Source: Thiohalophilus thiocyanatoxydans (GTDB lineage: Bacteria; Pseudomonadota; Gammaproteobacteria; UBA6429; Thiohalophilaceae). Taken from it: a DNA stretch of 64,000 nt. Each line of letters starts with the position of its first letter. Position 1 is the stretch's first letter. A program made the position numbers and the translations under genes. The stretch is taken from assembly GCF_004366735.1 (NCBI RefSeq), contig NZ_SOQX01000003.1:124001-188000 (forward strand), given 5' to 3'. Below are positions 37,616 to 45,136 of this stretch, in pieces. The notes below the pieces were generated by a model. The model was not told where the DNA came from, did no database searches, and worked only from the letters and a program-made list of their open reading frames with translations.

Positions 37616-38878
37616 ATGACATTCGAAAGCTTTGCTGATGCGCACTGGACGATACTGTGGCTGGGTTTTGCCATTGCCTTCGTCATGGGTGCGGTCGTCA
37701 ATAAAACTAATTTCTGCACCATGGGTTCGGTCTCCGACCTGGTCAATATGGGCGACAGCGGCCGTTTCCGGGCCTGGCTGCTGGCGATTACCGTGGCCAT
37801 GCTCGGCGTGGCGATTATCGAGGGGAGCGGGCTGATCAGCGTGGATCAAACCGTGCCACCGTACCGGGGCAGTAACTTTGCCTGGCTGGAATATATCCTG
37901 GGCGGCGTCCTGTTCGGGATCGGCATGACCTATGGCAGCGGGTGCGGCAGCAAGACGTTGATCCGCATCGGGGGCGGTAACGTCAAGTCCATTCTTGTCT
38001 TTGCTGTTATCGCCGTCTGTGCCTATTTCATGCTCAATCCCTTCCCCGGCACTGATCAGACCATTTATTCCCTGCTGTTCTATCCCTGGACCAGCCCCAC
38101 GAGCGTGTCGCTGGCTTCCCAGCAGGACCTGGGGAGTCTGCTCGGCCGGGTATTCGGTACCGAGGCGGAGGTAACCCGCGTCGTGGTCGGGCTGTTGCTG
38201 GTGGCGTTGCTGGTCTGGGTTCTGTTCAAGTCCGCGGATTTTCGCAAGAGCTTCGACAATATCCTGGGGGGGCTGGTGGTCGGCCTGGCCGTACTGGCGG
38301 CCTGGTATGTCACCGATGCGGCCATGATTGATGCCGGCGGCGAAACATTCACCTGGACGGAATACGCCGAATCGGGCAACTGGAGCTTCATGGAAGAGGG
38401 TAATCCGCCCCGCTCAGTCGGGACCCAGTCCTATACCTTCATCAATCCGGTCGGTCAGACGCTGGGTTATGCCACCGAGGGCTTTGCCAGCCGTTATCTC
38501 ACTTTCGGCGTGATGGCGGTCTTCGGCGTGATCCTGGGTTCCCTGTTCTGGGCAATCATCTCCAGAGGATTCCGTGTCGAATGGTTCGTTAACTTCCGTG
38601 ATGTCATCAACCATGCTATCGGCGGGGCACTGATGGGGATCGGCGGCGTGCTGGCCCTGGGCTGCACCGTGGGGCAGGCGATCACCGGCGTTTCCACCCT
38701 GGCGCTGGGCTCCTTCCTGGCCTTTGGCGGCATCGTGCTGGGCAGCGCCATGACCATGAAGATCCAGTATTACAAGATGGTCTACGAGGACGAGGCCAGC
38801 TTCGGCAAGGCGTTTGTCACCGCGCTGGTGGACTTCAAGCTGCTGCCCGAGGGCATGCGCAAGCTGGAGGCCATCTGA
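37616..38878 (+). CDS. YeeE/YedE family sulfur-compound transporter
   Basis: YeeE/YedE proteins are polytopic membrane channels; characterised members import thiosulfate through conserved cysteines. The 420-residue protein has about ten membrane helices and three conserved Cys sites: NFCTMG (about residue 33), GSGCGSKT (about 108) and LGCTVGQ (about 347). The larger, duplicated form fits the longer members of the family. Its location next to sox and rhodanese-tusA-dsrE2 genes supports a role in sulfur uptake, though the exact substrate is inference. It has its own promoter candidate and is transcribed toward the tRNA gene. Confidence 0.88.
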   Translation: MTFESFADAHWTILWLGFAIAFVMGAVVNKTNFCTMGSVSDLVNMGDSGRFRAWLLAITVAMLGVAIIEGSGLISVDQTVPPYRGSNFAWLEYILGGVLFGIGMTYGSGCGSKTLIRIGGGNVKSILVFAVIAVCAYFMLNPFPGTDQTIYSLLFYPWTSPTSVSLASQQDLGSLLGRVFGTEAEVTRVVVGLLLVALLVWVLFKSADFRKSFDNILGGLVVGLAVLAAWYVTDAAMIDAGGETFTWTEYAESGNWSFMEEGNPPRSVGTQSYTFINPVGQTLGYATEGFASRYLTFGVMAVFGVILGSLFWAIISRGFRVEWFVNFRDVINHAIGGALMGIGGVLALGCTVGQAITGVSTLALGSFLAFGGIVLGSAMTMKIQYYKMVYEDEASFGKAFVTALVDFKLLPEGMRKLEAI

Positions 38879-38913
38879 GCTGACACCGGAACGGTCGTTC
38901 ACCGGGGACGGGG

Positions 38914-38941
38914 TTGCCATTCCCGGTGAGTCCGGTAAAAT
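38914..38941 (+). promoter_or_regulatory. Candidate promoter of tRNA-Lys
   Basis: TTGCCA (38914-38919) and TAAAAT (38936-38941) are separated by 16 bases and lie 50 bases before the tRNA 5' end. The minus-35 lies in the loop of a hairpin with arms TCACCGGG (38899-38906) and CCCGGTGA (38922-38929), which may be the end structure of the YeeE message. Confidence 0.5.
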
Positions 38942-38950
38942 GCGCGCTTC

Positions 38951-38984
38951 CTGTTACATCCGGCTCTCACAGAGCCTGTAACAG
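38951..38984 (+). promoter_or_regulatory. Stem-loop in the tRNA-Lys leader
   Basis: CTGTTACA (38951-38958) pairs with TGTAACAG (38977-38984), and GGCTCT (38962-38967) pairs with AGAGCC (38971-38976), with a 3-base bulge and 3-base loop. It ends seven bases before the mature tRNA, so it could guide 5' processing. Confidence 0.5.
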
Positions 38985-38991
38985 TCTCTCC

Positions 38992-39067
38992 GGGACGTTA
39001 GCTCAGTTGGTAGAGCATCCGGCTTTTAACCGGCTGGTCGAAGGTTCGAGTCCTTCACGTCCCACCA
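38992..39067 (+). tRNA. tRNA-Lys (anticodon TTT)
   Basis: A 76-base cloverleaf closely resembling E. coli tRNA-Lys. The acceptor arm GGGACGT pairs with ACGTCCC, the D arm is GCTC...GAGC, the anticodon loop CTTTTAA (39023-39029) carries TTT at 39025-39027, and the T arm contains GGTTCGAGTCC. The 3' CCA is encoded (39065-39067). The first anticodon-stem pair (T27-C43) is a mismatch. A rho-independent terminator follows. Confidence 0.97.
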
Positions 39068-39072
39068 TATCG

Positions 39073-39099
39073 GGGCTACCCCAACGGGTAGCCCTTTTT
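39073..39099 (+). terminator. Rho-independent terminator of tRNA-Lys
   Basis: GGGCTACCC (39073-39081) pairs with GGGTAGCCC (39086-39094) around CAAC and is followed by five Ts. Confidence 0.9.
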
Positions 39100-39159
39100 C
39101 TTGTCTTCTCAAAATGCTCATATCCCGTCATTTATTTACAGGGGCCAGTTTCCAGGTGT

Positions 39160-39625
39160 CAGGCTAGTTCTGAGTTCTGAGTTCTGAGTTCTGAGTTCTG
39201 AGTTCTGAGTTCTGAGTTCTGAGTCCTGAGGGCAAGTGAGCAGTTTGCAGATGGCAGTTGGCAGCCAACCAATGCAGGGTAGGTCAGGGTGCGTGCAGCG
39301 CTCCCTGACACCCCGGCTTATTCTTCGTGTCTTCGAGCCTTCGTGGTGAGGCTTTCAAGGCCTTCTCGTTCCTGTCCGGTTTGTAGGGGTCGGTTCCCGA
39401 TGGAAAGTCACGCAGGCTGTCGCCAGCGTGACCTACGGACTCTCAAGCACCGCCACGACGTTGAGAAAGAGTCGGTTATCTCTGCGGCTTCGCGCCTTTG
39501 CGAGAGTCAACGTAGTAGGTCAGGGTGCGCGCAGCGCTCCCTGACACCCCGGTCGTTGCAGCCAGCCCGGTTGATTCCTTAGGACTTAGGACTTAGGACT
39601 TAGGACTTAGGACTTAGGACTCAGC
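39160..39625. repeat. Large intergenic repeat region: two heptamer arrays and REP-like A-B-A
   Basis: This gap of about 530 bases has no credible gene. It contains a GTTCTGA tandem array of about eight copies (39167-39224), CAGTTTG/CAGATGG/CAGTTGG 7-mers (39241-39264), REP-like palindrome A (39279-39316), palindrome B (39404-39436), a GCGGCTTCGCGCC-type fragment (39481-39506), palindrome A again (39515-39552), and a TTAGGAC tandem array of about six copies (39579-39621). Confidence 0.85.
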
Positions 39626-39630
39626 AGGCA

Positions 39631-39660
39631 AAAAAAAGCCCGGCAGAGCCGGGCTTTTCT
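39631..39660 (-). terminator. Rho-independent terminator of the soxXYZA operon
   Basis: AAGCCCGGC (39636-39644) pairs with GCCGGGCTT (39648-39656) around AGA. On the minus strand it is followed by seven Ts, and on the plus strand by TTTTCTTT, so it may act in both directions. It lies 23 bases beyond the soxA stop and shows that the operon ends without soxB. Confidence 0.88.
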
Positions 39661-39682
39661 TTAGCGGTATGTTGCCTGCCGC

Positions 39683-40576
39683 TTACTGGCGAATCGCCGG
39701 ACCGTTCAGCCGGATACCGTTGCTCATGTAAGTATGGAAATACTCGAGAGCCACGTATGTCGGATGCTGGGTTTCGGTCTTGTATTTGCCGCTGTTGTAA
39801 GCATTCATCGGCAGAGCACGGACCTGCTTGTTACAGCCGCTGTAACGGCGCTGGATGGTGCCAAAGCCCTTCACGCCGGTTTCGTCACCACCGGCCCACT
39901 TGCGGCGCCAGACCGGGAAGTGTGAGGTCTGACCCAGGCCTGGGCTGAGCAGGTTACCACGGGCCATCATGCCGGAGTTGTAGACATGGCAATCGGCACA
40001 GGACATGTTCAGCTGACCACGCTTGGCGTAGAAGAACTGTTTGCCTTTCTCATAGACATCCAGTGCACGTTCGTCGTCGGGAACCACGACATTTTGCTTT
40101 TCACCCCGTGAGGTGTAGGCCATGTACGCGGCGATGGCGGCGAAGTTGCCCTTGAAGAAACGCAGTTTTTCGGCCTTCAGGTCGACGTTTTTGCGCTTCA
40201 GGCAGGCCATCAGGTCACCTTCGAGCGTACGCACGCTGCCGGACTGCTTGTCGAAGTACGGATAGTGCTGCTTGATGCCTTTCCCGCCATTCTTGAAACA
40301 GCTGCCGATATCATATTTTTCGAACAGCTTGCGACCGCGATTGACACCGTCCTCGTAGGAGGGGAATTCTTCCATAAGCTGCCATTCGTCACGGCGGACC
40401 TTGTCAATGGCGTAGATCCCGTCGCCAAATTCCTGCAGTTTCACGCCAGGGAATTTCTTGTAGAAGTATTGGCGAAATTCGTTGAGATCGCTTTGCGGGT
40501 CTGTCTTGGCGACTGCCGGCGCAGATGCACCCCCCAGAACCGAAAGCGCTGTTAAAGCGATTATCAGTTTTCTCAT
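39683..40576 (-). CDS. soxA: Sulfur oxidation c-type cytochrome SoxA
   Basis: SoxA with SoxX forms the periplasmic cytochrome that attaches thiosulfate to the SoxYZ carrier. The 297-residue precursor has a signal peptide (about residues 1-23), one heme site CADCH (C193, C196, H197) and the conserved Cys248 in YSGCNKQVRA, expected to be the modified cysteine heme ligand and active site. C93 and C125 likely form the disulfide found in mono-heme SoxA. The start is the ATG at 40576, eight bases after AGGAG; an ATG 18 bases earlier is also in frame. It is the last gene of soxXYZA. Confidence 0.94.
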   Translation of the reverse strand: MRKLIIALTALSVLGGASAPAVAKTDPQSDLNEFRQYFYKKFPGVKLQEFGDGIYAIDKVRRDEWQLMEEFPSYEDGVNRGRKLFEKYDIGSCFKNGGKGIKQHYPYFDKQSGSVRTLEGDLMACLKRKNVDLKAEKLRFFKGNFAAIAAYMAYTSRGEKQNVVVPDDERALDVYEKGKQFFYAKRGQLNMSCADCHVYNSGMMARGNLLSPGLGQTSHFPVWRRKWAGGDETGVKGFGTIQRRYSGCNKQVRALPMNAYNSGKYKTETQHPTYVALEYFHTYMSNGIRLNGPAIRQ

Positions 40577-40615
40577 TGTTATAACTCCTGTCATCCAGTT
40601 GGATTGACTCGTTGA

Positions 40616-40930
40616 TTACTTGATCTGGACCGTCAGGGAGTCTTTCTCTCCCTTGTTGTCGACCCAGCTGATGGACACGTCATCGCCGGACTTGCCGCCG
40701 GTGAACTCGTAAGAGAGATACGGGTTCTTGGAGACGGCCGGTCCCCACTGCGCCAGCACAACTTCCTTGCCGTTGTGTTCGCAGGTCACTTCCTGGATGT
40801 AGTGTGCCGGGATCTTGTCGCCGGTTTTCTCGTCCTTGCGCAGACCGGTTTCCATAACGTGCGTAATCAACGACTTGACTGTAACGGTGTCCCCCTTGAG
40901 GGTCGCCCGGGCTCGGATACTCTTAGCCAT
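40616..40930 (-). CDS. soxZ: Thiosulfate oxidation carrier subunit SoxZ
   Basis: SoxZ is the partner of SoxY in the periplasmic sulfur-carrier heterodimer. The 104-residue protein is an immunoglobulin-like beta sandwich without signal peptide, as usual because it is exported with SoxY by the Tat route. Typical features include ITHVMETGLRKDEKTG (about residues 22-37) and IPAHYIQEV. AGGA lies about seven bases before the ATG. It sits between soxY and soxA. Confidence 0.96.
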   Translation of the reverse strand: MAKSIRARATLKGDTVTVKSLITHVMETGLRKDEKTGDKIPAHYIQEVTCEHNGKEVVLAQWGPAVSKNPYLSYEFTGGKSGDDVSISWVDNKGEKDSLTVQIK

Positions 40931-40972
40931 AATAGTGTTCCTCTTGATCGATTCGTTTCGATGACGACGGGC

Positions 40973-41437
40973 TTAGCCGCCACAACCGCCGATAGTGACT
41001 TTGACCTCTTTGCGGGCCGAGTAGGCCTTGCCGCCGGCCTTGACCACGGCAATCACATTGGAGGTTTTGGCCATCTTGATGCGGGTTGAGACAAAGCCTT
41101 TGGCGTTGTCGGCCAGCTTGAAGTTGGCCGCCAGGGGCGTGCCGTTCTTCTCGGCGATGATCGCGATTTCCTCGATGCCGGCGATGCCGGAGGTGATGGA
41201 AACCGGGACCACGGCGCCGTTTTCGGCGATGTCCGGGGCCTTGATGCTGATGTCATCGGTCGGCTCGGTCTGGGCGGTGCCAAACAGGTCATTCATGGCC
41301 GTTTGCATATCTTCGGTTTCGAATGCCCGCTTGGGCCAGGCGGCCATGACCGCACCGGGGGTGAGCAGGCCGGCGCCGACGGCGACCGCGACGGTGCTAC
41401 CGGCCAGGCTGCCCTTGAGAAAAGTTCTACGTTGCAT
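40973..41437 (-). CDS. soxY: Thiosulfate oxidation carrier subunit SoxY
   Basis: SoxY carries sulfur intermediates covalently on the Cys of its flexible C-terminal arm, here GGCGG at the very end. The 154-residue precursor has a twin-arginine signal (RRTFLKG, residues 3-9, then a hydrophobic stretch to about 33). The start is the ATG at 41437 with GGAGG upstream; the frame is open 63 bases further out without support. It follows soxX by 28 bases. Confidence 0.96.
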   Translation of the reverse strand: MQRRTFLKGSLAGSTVAVAVGAGLLTPGAVMAAWPKRAFETEDMQTAMNDLFGTAQTEPTDDISIKAPDIAENGAVVPVSITSGIAGIEEIAIIAEKNGTPLAANFKLADNAKGFVSTRIKMAKTSNVIAVVKAGGKAYSARKEVKVTIGGCGG

Positions 41438-41465
41438 TGATTGGTTCCTCCACTTGCCGGAAATA

Positions 41466-41828
41466 TTAAAGGGTATAGACCCACTCGGTGATGTGATCAA
41501 TTTCCTCTTCGGTCAGGATATTGTGCTTGCCGAAGGGAGGCATCATTGAGTTCGGGTTGAACTTGGTGGGGTTGGCAATTTGTTCACGCACCCTGTCTTT
41601 ATCAGGGAAGCGGGACTTCATTGCTACCAACGGCGGCCCGATGTTACCGGGCAAGTGGGCACCTTCGTAGCTGTGGCAGGCGAAGCAATTGCCTTTTTTA
41701 CGGTTTTCAGCAAGCTTCTTGCCGGTGTCTGCATCGGCAGCGACTGCTGTGCTGGGTACCATAGCCATGGAACCGAGCAACATAGCGACAGTGCTGGCGG
41801 CAGCTATGAGTTTAGCGGCTTTCCGCAT
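41466..41828 (-). CDS. soxX: Sulfur oxidation c-type cytochrome SoxX
   Basis: SoxX is the small mono-heme subunit of the SoxAX complex. The 120-residue precursor has a signal peptide cleaved near AVA-AD (residue 30), the heme motif CFACH (C48, C51, H52), GNIGPPL after it and a likely axial Met in NSMMPPFG. A strong GAGGAGGA ribosome site precedes the ATG. It is the first gene of soxXYZA, with a promoter candidate about 60 bases upstream. Confidence 0.95.
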   Translation of the reverse strand: MRKAAKLIAAASTVAMLLGSMAMVPSTAVAADADTGKKLAENRKKGNCFACHSYEGAHLPGNIGPPLVAMKSRFPDKDRVREQIANPTKFNPNSMMPPFGKHNILTEEEIDHITEWVYTL

Positions 41829-41883
41829 GGTCTCCTCCTCATTGAAGTTAGAGATTGGGTCAGTTTTTAAGGCTGACAGTCTT

Positions 41884-41912
41884 ATTATTGTGGACGCTTA
41901 CCGTGCCGGCAA
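41884..41912 (-). promoter_or_regulatory. Candidate soxXYZA promoter
   Basis: On the minus strand TTGCCG (41912-41907) and AATAAT (41889-41884) are spaced by 17 bases, about 55 bases before the soxX start. No inverted repeat resembling a known sox regulator site was seen beside it. Confidence 0.5.
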
Positions 41913-42064
41913 GACTTATACCTCGTTAAGGTTCATAGCATACAGATTGAGAACCTAATAGCAAGTACCCTCAGTGTGTTTCAGTAAATAAGCTAAAGCT
42001 AATGTACTGATTCACTGGACGATTTTGCTGTAAACACTAGTGTAGATGAAAACGGAGGCGGCTG

Positions 42065-43594
42065 TCAGGGCCGATTTTCCAGCGCGGCGATTTCCTTTTT
42101 CAATTCCTGCAGGCGGGCCTCGGCCCGGGACGCGTCATAAAATTCCAGCGCGTCGTTTTTGAGCGCCAGATTGAACTGGGTGATGGCCTGGTGGGAGAGG
42201 CCCGTGCGGTAATAGTATTCGCCCAGCGCGATCTGTGCCCGGGCCGGGTTGCCGAGTTTCTCCTCTGCCTCGGCCAGCAGCTGGTAAAAGCGCGGTTTGC
42301 GATCCCGCTCGCGCAGAAAATCGCGCAGGATCTCTCTGGCCGGCCCGGGCTGTTCGGCCTCAAGAAGACTTTCCACGTAGCCCAGGGTCAGGGCGGGATT
42401 CCCCGGATAGAGTTCGAGCGCGTCGCGGTAGTGTTGCAGCGCTTCTTCAGTCTTGTCGCGGGCAAACGCCAGTTCCGCCCGGGCAAGCATGAAAGCGATG
42501 CGTTGAGGCTGCTCATCAAGCAGTTTGTCCAGAACCTCTTTGGCACGCGGGTAGTCGCCGGTTTCCATCAGGCTCAGAACATAGCCATAACGCTCGGCTC
42601 GCTGGTTCAGATAGCGTCCCGATTTCAGGTTATCGGCGAACTCCTTCCGCAATTCGGCCGGCTTGCGGCTGGTCAGGGCCCTGATGCGATTGCGCATCAG
42701 GTGAAAGGTCTCGGCACTCTCGCTCATTTCGACCGAATACTGGCGCGCCCGATCCCGGGCATCGGCGATACGGGTCGCGGTGACCGGGTGGGTGCGCAGA
42801 AACTCGGGCCCCTGCGGGCCGTAGAGGCGGTTGGACTTGTGCATCTGTTCGAAGAAGCTGGCCATGCTGTTGGGATCAAATCCCGCGTTGGCGAGCAGTT
42901 TGATGCCCAGATGATCGGCCTCTTTTTCATTGGCGCGGGTAAAGTTGATCCGGCTCTGGATGCTGCCGGCGGTAATGGAGGCGATCGCGGCCTCGCCCAT
43001 CTCGCCGCTTTGTCCTCCCAGTACAATGGCGGCAATCAGCGCCGCCAGGACGGGCAGACTGCTCCCCCCTCCGAAATTGTAGGCGCGGGCATGATGTCGC
43101 TGGGTGACGTGGGCGATTTCATGGGCCATGACCGAGGCCAGCTCGCTCTCGGTCCGGGTGGAGAGTATCAGGCCGTAGTGAATCCCAATATAGCCGCCGG
43201 GCAGGGCGAAGGCGTTGATGTCGGGGGCGTCAATGAGAAAAAAGTGAAAATCGGTCATCTCGCTGTCGCCGGCGGCAATCAGCTTGTAGCCCAGGTGGTT
43301 CAGATAGCTGTCGATCAGGGGGTCGTTGATGATCCGGCCACTGCGCTGGATATTGCGCATCACCGACTCGCCGACACGCTTTTCCTCGGTCGGCGTGGCC
43401 GCGCCGGCCGCGGCGTCGCCGATATCGGGCAATGTCGGCGCGGCCGGCAGCGGCGCTGGCGAGAAAATCAGCAGCGCGATGAGTAGCCAGGTGGGATGCG
43501 TTCTGAGCAGGTGCAAAATAGTGTTCGTGACCTTGTAACGAATATGGATAGGGCCATCATACGGCGATTTGGCCGGGATGACGACGCCCGGCAC
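42065..43594 (-). CDS. bepA: BepA-like M48 metalloprotease with TPR domain
   Basis: BepA is a periplasmic protease and chaperone for outer-membrane protein and LptD assembly. The 509-residue reading has a hydrophobic signal (about residues 33-52), the M48 zinc motif HEIAH (H158, E159, H162), the NEKEADHLG third-ligand helix and C-terminal TPR repeats (about 330-500). The start is uncertain: the GTG at 43592-43594 gives a long leader before the signal, and a TTG near 43516 would be more normal. It diverges from the rhodanese gene across a large palindrome. Confidence 0.9.
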   Translation of the reverse strand: MPGVVIPAKSPYDGPIHIRYKVTNTILHLLRTHPTWLLIALLIFSPAPLPAAPTLPDIGDAAAGAATPTEEKRVGESVMRNIQRSGRIINDPLIDSYLNHLGYKLIAAGDSEMTDFHFFLIDAPDINAFALPGGYIGIHYGLILSTRTESELASVMAHEIAHVTQRHHARAYNFGGGSSLPVLAALIAAIVLGGQSGEMGEAAIASITAGSIQSRINFTRANEKEADHLGIKLLANAGFDPNSMASFFEQMHKSNRLYGPQGPEFLRTHPVTATRIADARDRARQYSVEMSESAETFHLMRNRIRALTSRKPAELRKEFADNLKSGRYLNQRAERYGYVLSLMETGDYPRAKEVLDKLLDEQPQRIAFMLARAELAFARDKTEEALQHYRDALELYPGNPALTLGYVESLLEAEQPGPAREILRDFLRERDRKPRFYQLLAEAEEKLGNPARAQIALGEYYYRTGLSHQAITQFNLALKNDALEFYDASRAEARLQELKKEIAALENRP

Positions 43595-43664
43595 TCAGAC
43601 CCTGTGTTTATCAATAGGTTCGCTCGTATTCATTTCAAGATTTCAGTAGACTATGCGGGCCTTT

Positions 43665-43695
43665 ATTATAACCACTATTTATTTGTGGTTATAAT
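43665..43695. promoter_or_regulatory. 31-bp palindrome, bidirectional promoter/operator between bepA and the rhodanese gene
   Basis: ATTATAACCAC (43665-43675) and GTGGTTATAAT (43685-43695) are perfect 11-base arms around a 9-base centre. Each arm contains TATAAT reading outward, so one minus-10 hexamer points to each divergent gene. It is 29 bases before the rhodanese start and about 70 bases before the longest bepA reading. Confidence 0.6.
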
Positions 43696-43724
43696 GCCGC
43701 CAAATCAAATCTCATGGGAGAGAG

Positions 43725-44048
43725 ATGATGCAGGTTTTCAAGGAAATCGAGGTTGCGGATCTGGCCAGCATGCTGGAGGATACGGACCACAGCGTCAGCC
43801 TGATTGATATTCGTAATCCGGCCGAGGCGCAGCGGGAGAGTATTCCCGGGGCACGGAATGTGCCCATGCACCAACTGTCAAAGCAATTGGATGAGGTTCA
43901 GAAGACGCAAGTGGTGGTGTTGTATTGCCAGGTGGGTCTGCTGTCCGCTCAGGCCTGTGCCTATCTGTCCGTCAGCGGGTTCGACAATGTCCATAACTTG
44001 CGCGGCGGAATTCAGGCCTGGAAATCCAGTGGCCTGGCAGTAGCATGA
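43725..44048 (+). CDS. Single-domain rhodanese sulfurtransferase
   Basis: The 107-residue cytoplasmic rhodanese has the LIDIRNPAEAQRESIPGA region (about residues 26-43) and the active-site Cys68 in YCQVGLLS. The loop lacks the Arg residues of thiosulfate-type CRxGxR sites, suggesting another sulfane-sulfur donor. A second ATG follows one codon later. The downstream TusA and DsrE2 genes match the rhd-tusA-dsrE2 arrangement of sulfur oxidisers, where sulfur passes from Rhd to TusA. It stands behind the shared palindrome with bepA. Confidence 0.92.
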   Translation: MMQVFKEIEVADLASMLEDTDHSVSLIDIRNPAEAQRESIPGARNVPMHQLSKQLDEVQKTQVVVLYCQVGLLSAQACAYLSVSGFDNVHNLRGGIQAWKSSGLAVA

Positions 44049-44188
44049 AGCCCTACCAGCAATACAGGATTACCACAAATTTCTTGTGTTCTAAATCCAG
44101 TTGTCATATAAGTGTAGGATTGATTGCTAATATTCAATCGTATAGTTTAACCCCAAACCAACTCAGATGACTTGAAGGAGAAATCACT

Positions 44189-44422
44189 ATGGCTGACTTC
44201 GATCAAGAACTGGATGCATCAGGCCTGAACTGCCCGCTGCCTATCCTGCGCGCCAAGAAATCCCTGGCCGGTATGTCCGCGGGACAGGTCCTGCACATCA
44301 TCGCCACCGATCCGGGTTCCGTGAAGGACTTTGAAGCTTTTTCCAAGCAGACCGGTAACGAGCTGATGGAATCCAAGGAAGAAGGCGGTAAGTTTTACTT
44401 CCTGATCAAAAAAGCGAGCTAA
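44189..44422 (+). CDS. tusA: Sulfur carrier protein TusA
   Basis: TusA is a 77-residue sulfur carrier with persulfide Cys15 in the signature NCPLPILRAKK. In sulfur oxidisers it delivers sulfane sulfur toward the reverse Dsr or sHdr pathway; in others it serves tRNA thiolation. AAGGAG precedes the ATG. The 140-base gap after the rhodanese gene is AT-rich and may hold its own promoter (TATAGT at 44141-44146 as a weak minus-10). Confidence 0.95.
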   Translation: MADFDQELDASGLNCPLPILRAKKSLAGMSAGQVLHIIATDPGSVKDFEAFSKQTGNELMESKEEGGKFYFLIKKAS

Positions 44423-44502
44423 CAATTACTATAATAAAATATTAATACAGCTGTTACCGTGCCCGGCATTCGACGGGCAGGTGACAGAAATCGAGGTGCA
44501 CT

Positions 44503-44979
44503 ATGTCTAAAAAACTTGCCATTATTGCGACGAAGGGCACGCTGGATTGGGGCTATCCACCGTTTATTCTTGCCTCCACCGCGGCCGCGCTGGGCTATGA
44601 AGTCCAGATATTTTTCACTTTCTACGGATTGCAGCTTCTGAAGAAGAAGATGGACGTCAAGGTCAGCCCGCTGGGTAACCCGGGCATGCCGATGCCGATG
44701 GGCATGGACAAATGGTTCCCCGTTATCGGTACGGCCATTCCCGGTATGCAGTCAGTTATGACCAAGATGATGAAAGCCAAGATGAAATCCAAAGGCGTCG
44801 CCAGTCTGGAAGACTTGCGCGATCTCTGCGTCGAGGCCGACGTCAAGATCATCGCCTGTCAGATGACCGTCGACCTGTTCGATATGAATCACTCCGAGTT
44901 CATTGATGGTATCGAATACGGTGGCGCGGCCATGTTCTTTGAATTCGCCGGCGAAGCGGATATCTCGCTGTTCGTCTGA
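44503..44979 (+). CDS. dsrE2: DsrE2-type sulfurtransferase
   Basis: The 158-residue protein belongs to the DsrE/DsrF/DrsH-like family in its longer DsrE2 form. It opens KKLAIIATKGTLDWG and contains a Met/Pro/Gly-rich hydrophobic stretch (about residues 58-85, MPMPMGMDKWF). Conserved cysteines lie in LCVEAD and IIACQMT, the second being the likely sulfur-binding residue. It follows tusA by 80 bases and completes rhd-tusA-dsrE2, ended by a strong terminator. It probably anchors or stores sulfane sulfur at the membrane, which is inference from the family. Confidence 0.93.
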   Translation: MSKKLAIIATKGTLDWGYPPFILASTAAALGYEVQIFFTFYGLQLLKKKMDVKVSPLGNPGMPMPMGMDKWFPVIGTAIPGMQSVMTKMMKAKMKSKGVASLEDLRDLCVEADVKIIACQMTVDLFDMNHSEFIDGIEYGGAAMFFEFAGEADISLFV

Positions 44980-45002
44980 AACGAATTCAAATCATGGGAG
45001 AG

Positions 45003-45035
45003 AAAAAACCCGAAGCGAAAGCTTCGGGTTTTTTT
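45003..45035 (+). terminator. Rho-independent terminator after dsrE2
   Basis: CCCGAAGC (45009-45016) pairs with GCTTCGGG (45021-45028) around a GAAA tetraloop, with six As before and seven Ts after. It is strong on the plus strand and could also act in reverse. Confidence 0.93.
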
Positions 45036-45049
45036 ATGCGATAAAACAA

Positions 45050-45136
45050 AGTTGGCAGACTTCAGATGGCAGTTGGCAGTAAAACAGCTGATTTCAACTT
45101 TCTGCCAACTGCTATCTGCCGACTGCCAGCTTTGTT
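45050..45136. repeat. Inverted heptanucleotide repeat block (GGCAGTT type)
   Basis: The left arm reads TTGGCAG, ACTTCAG, ATGGCAG, TTGGCAG (45052-45079); the right arm reads CTGCCAA, CTGCTAT, CTGCCGA, CTGCCAG (45103-45130). The arms can pair over about 25 bases. It sits between the dsrE2 terminator and the converging FadL-like gene. Confidence 0.82.

Noticed and set aside
39289-39582. Open frame of 97 codons in the repeat-rich gap
   Set aside because: It is built from REP-like and GCAGAG-type repeats and lacks a ribosome site or recognisable domain.
39160-39625. Tandem arrays that resemble a CRISPR array
   Set aside because: The units are 7-base direct repeats with no unique spacers, no 25-40-base repeats and no cas genes nearby.
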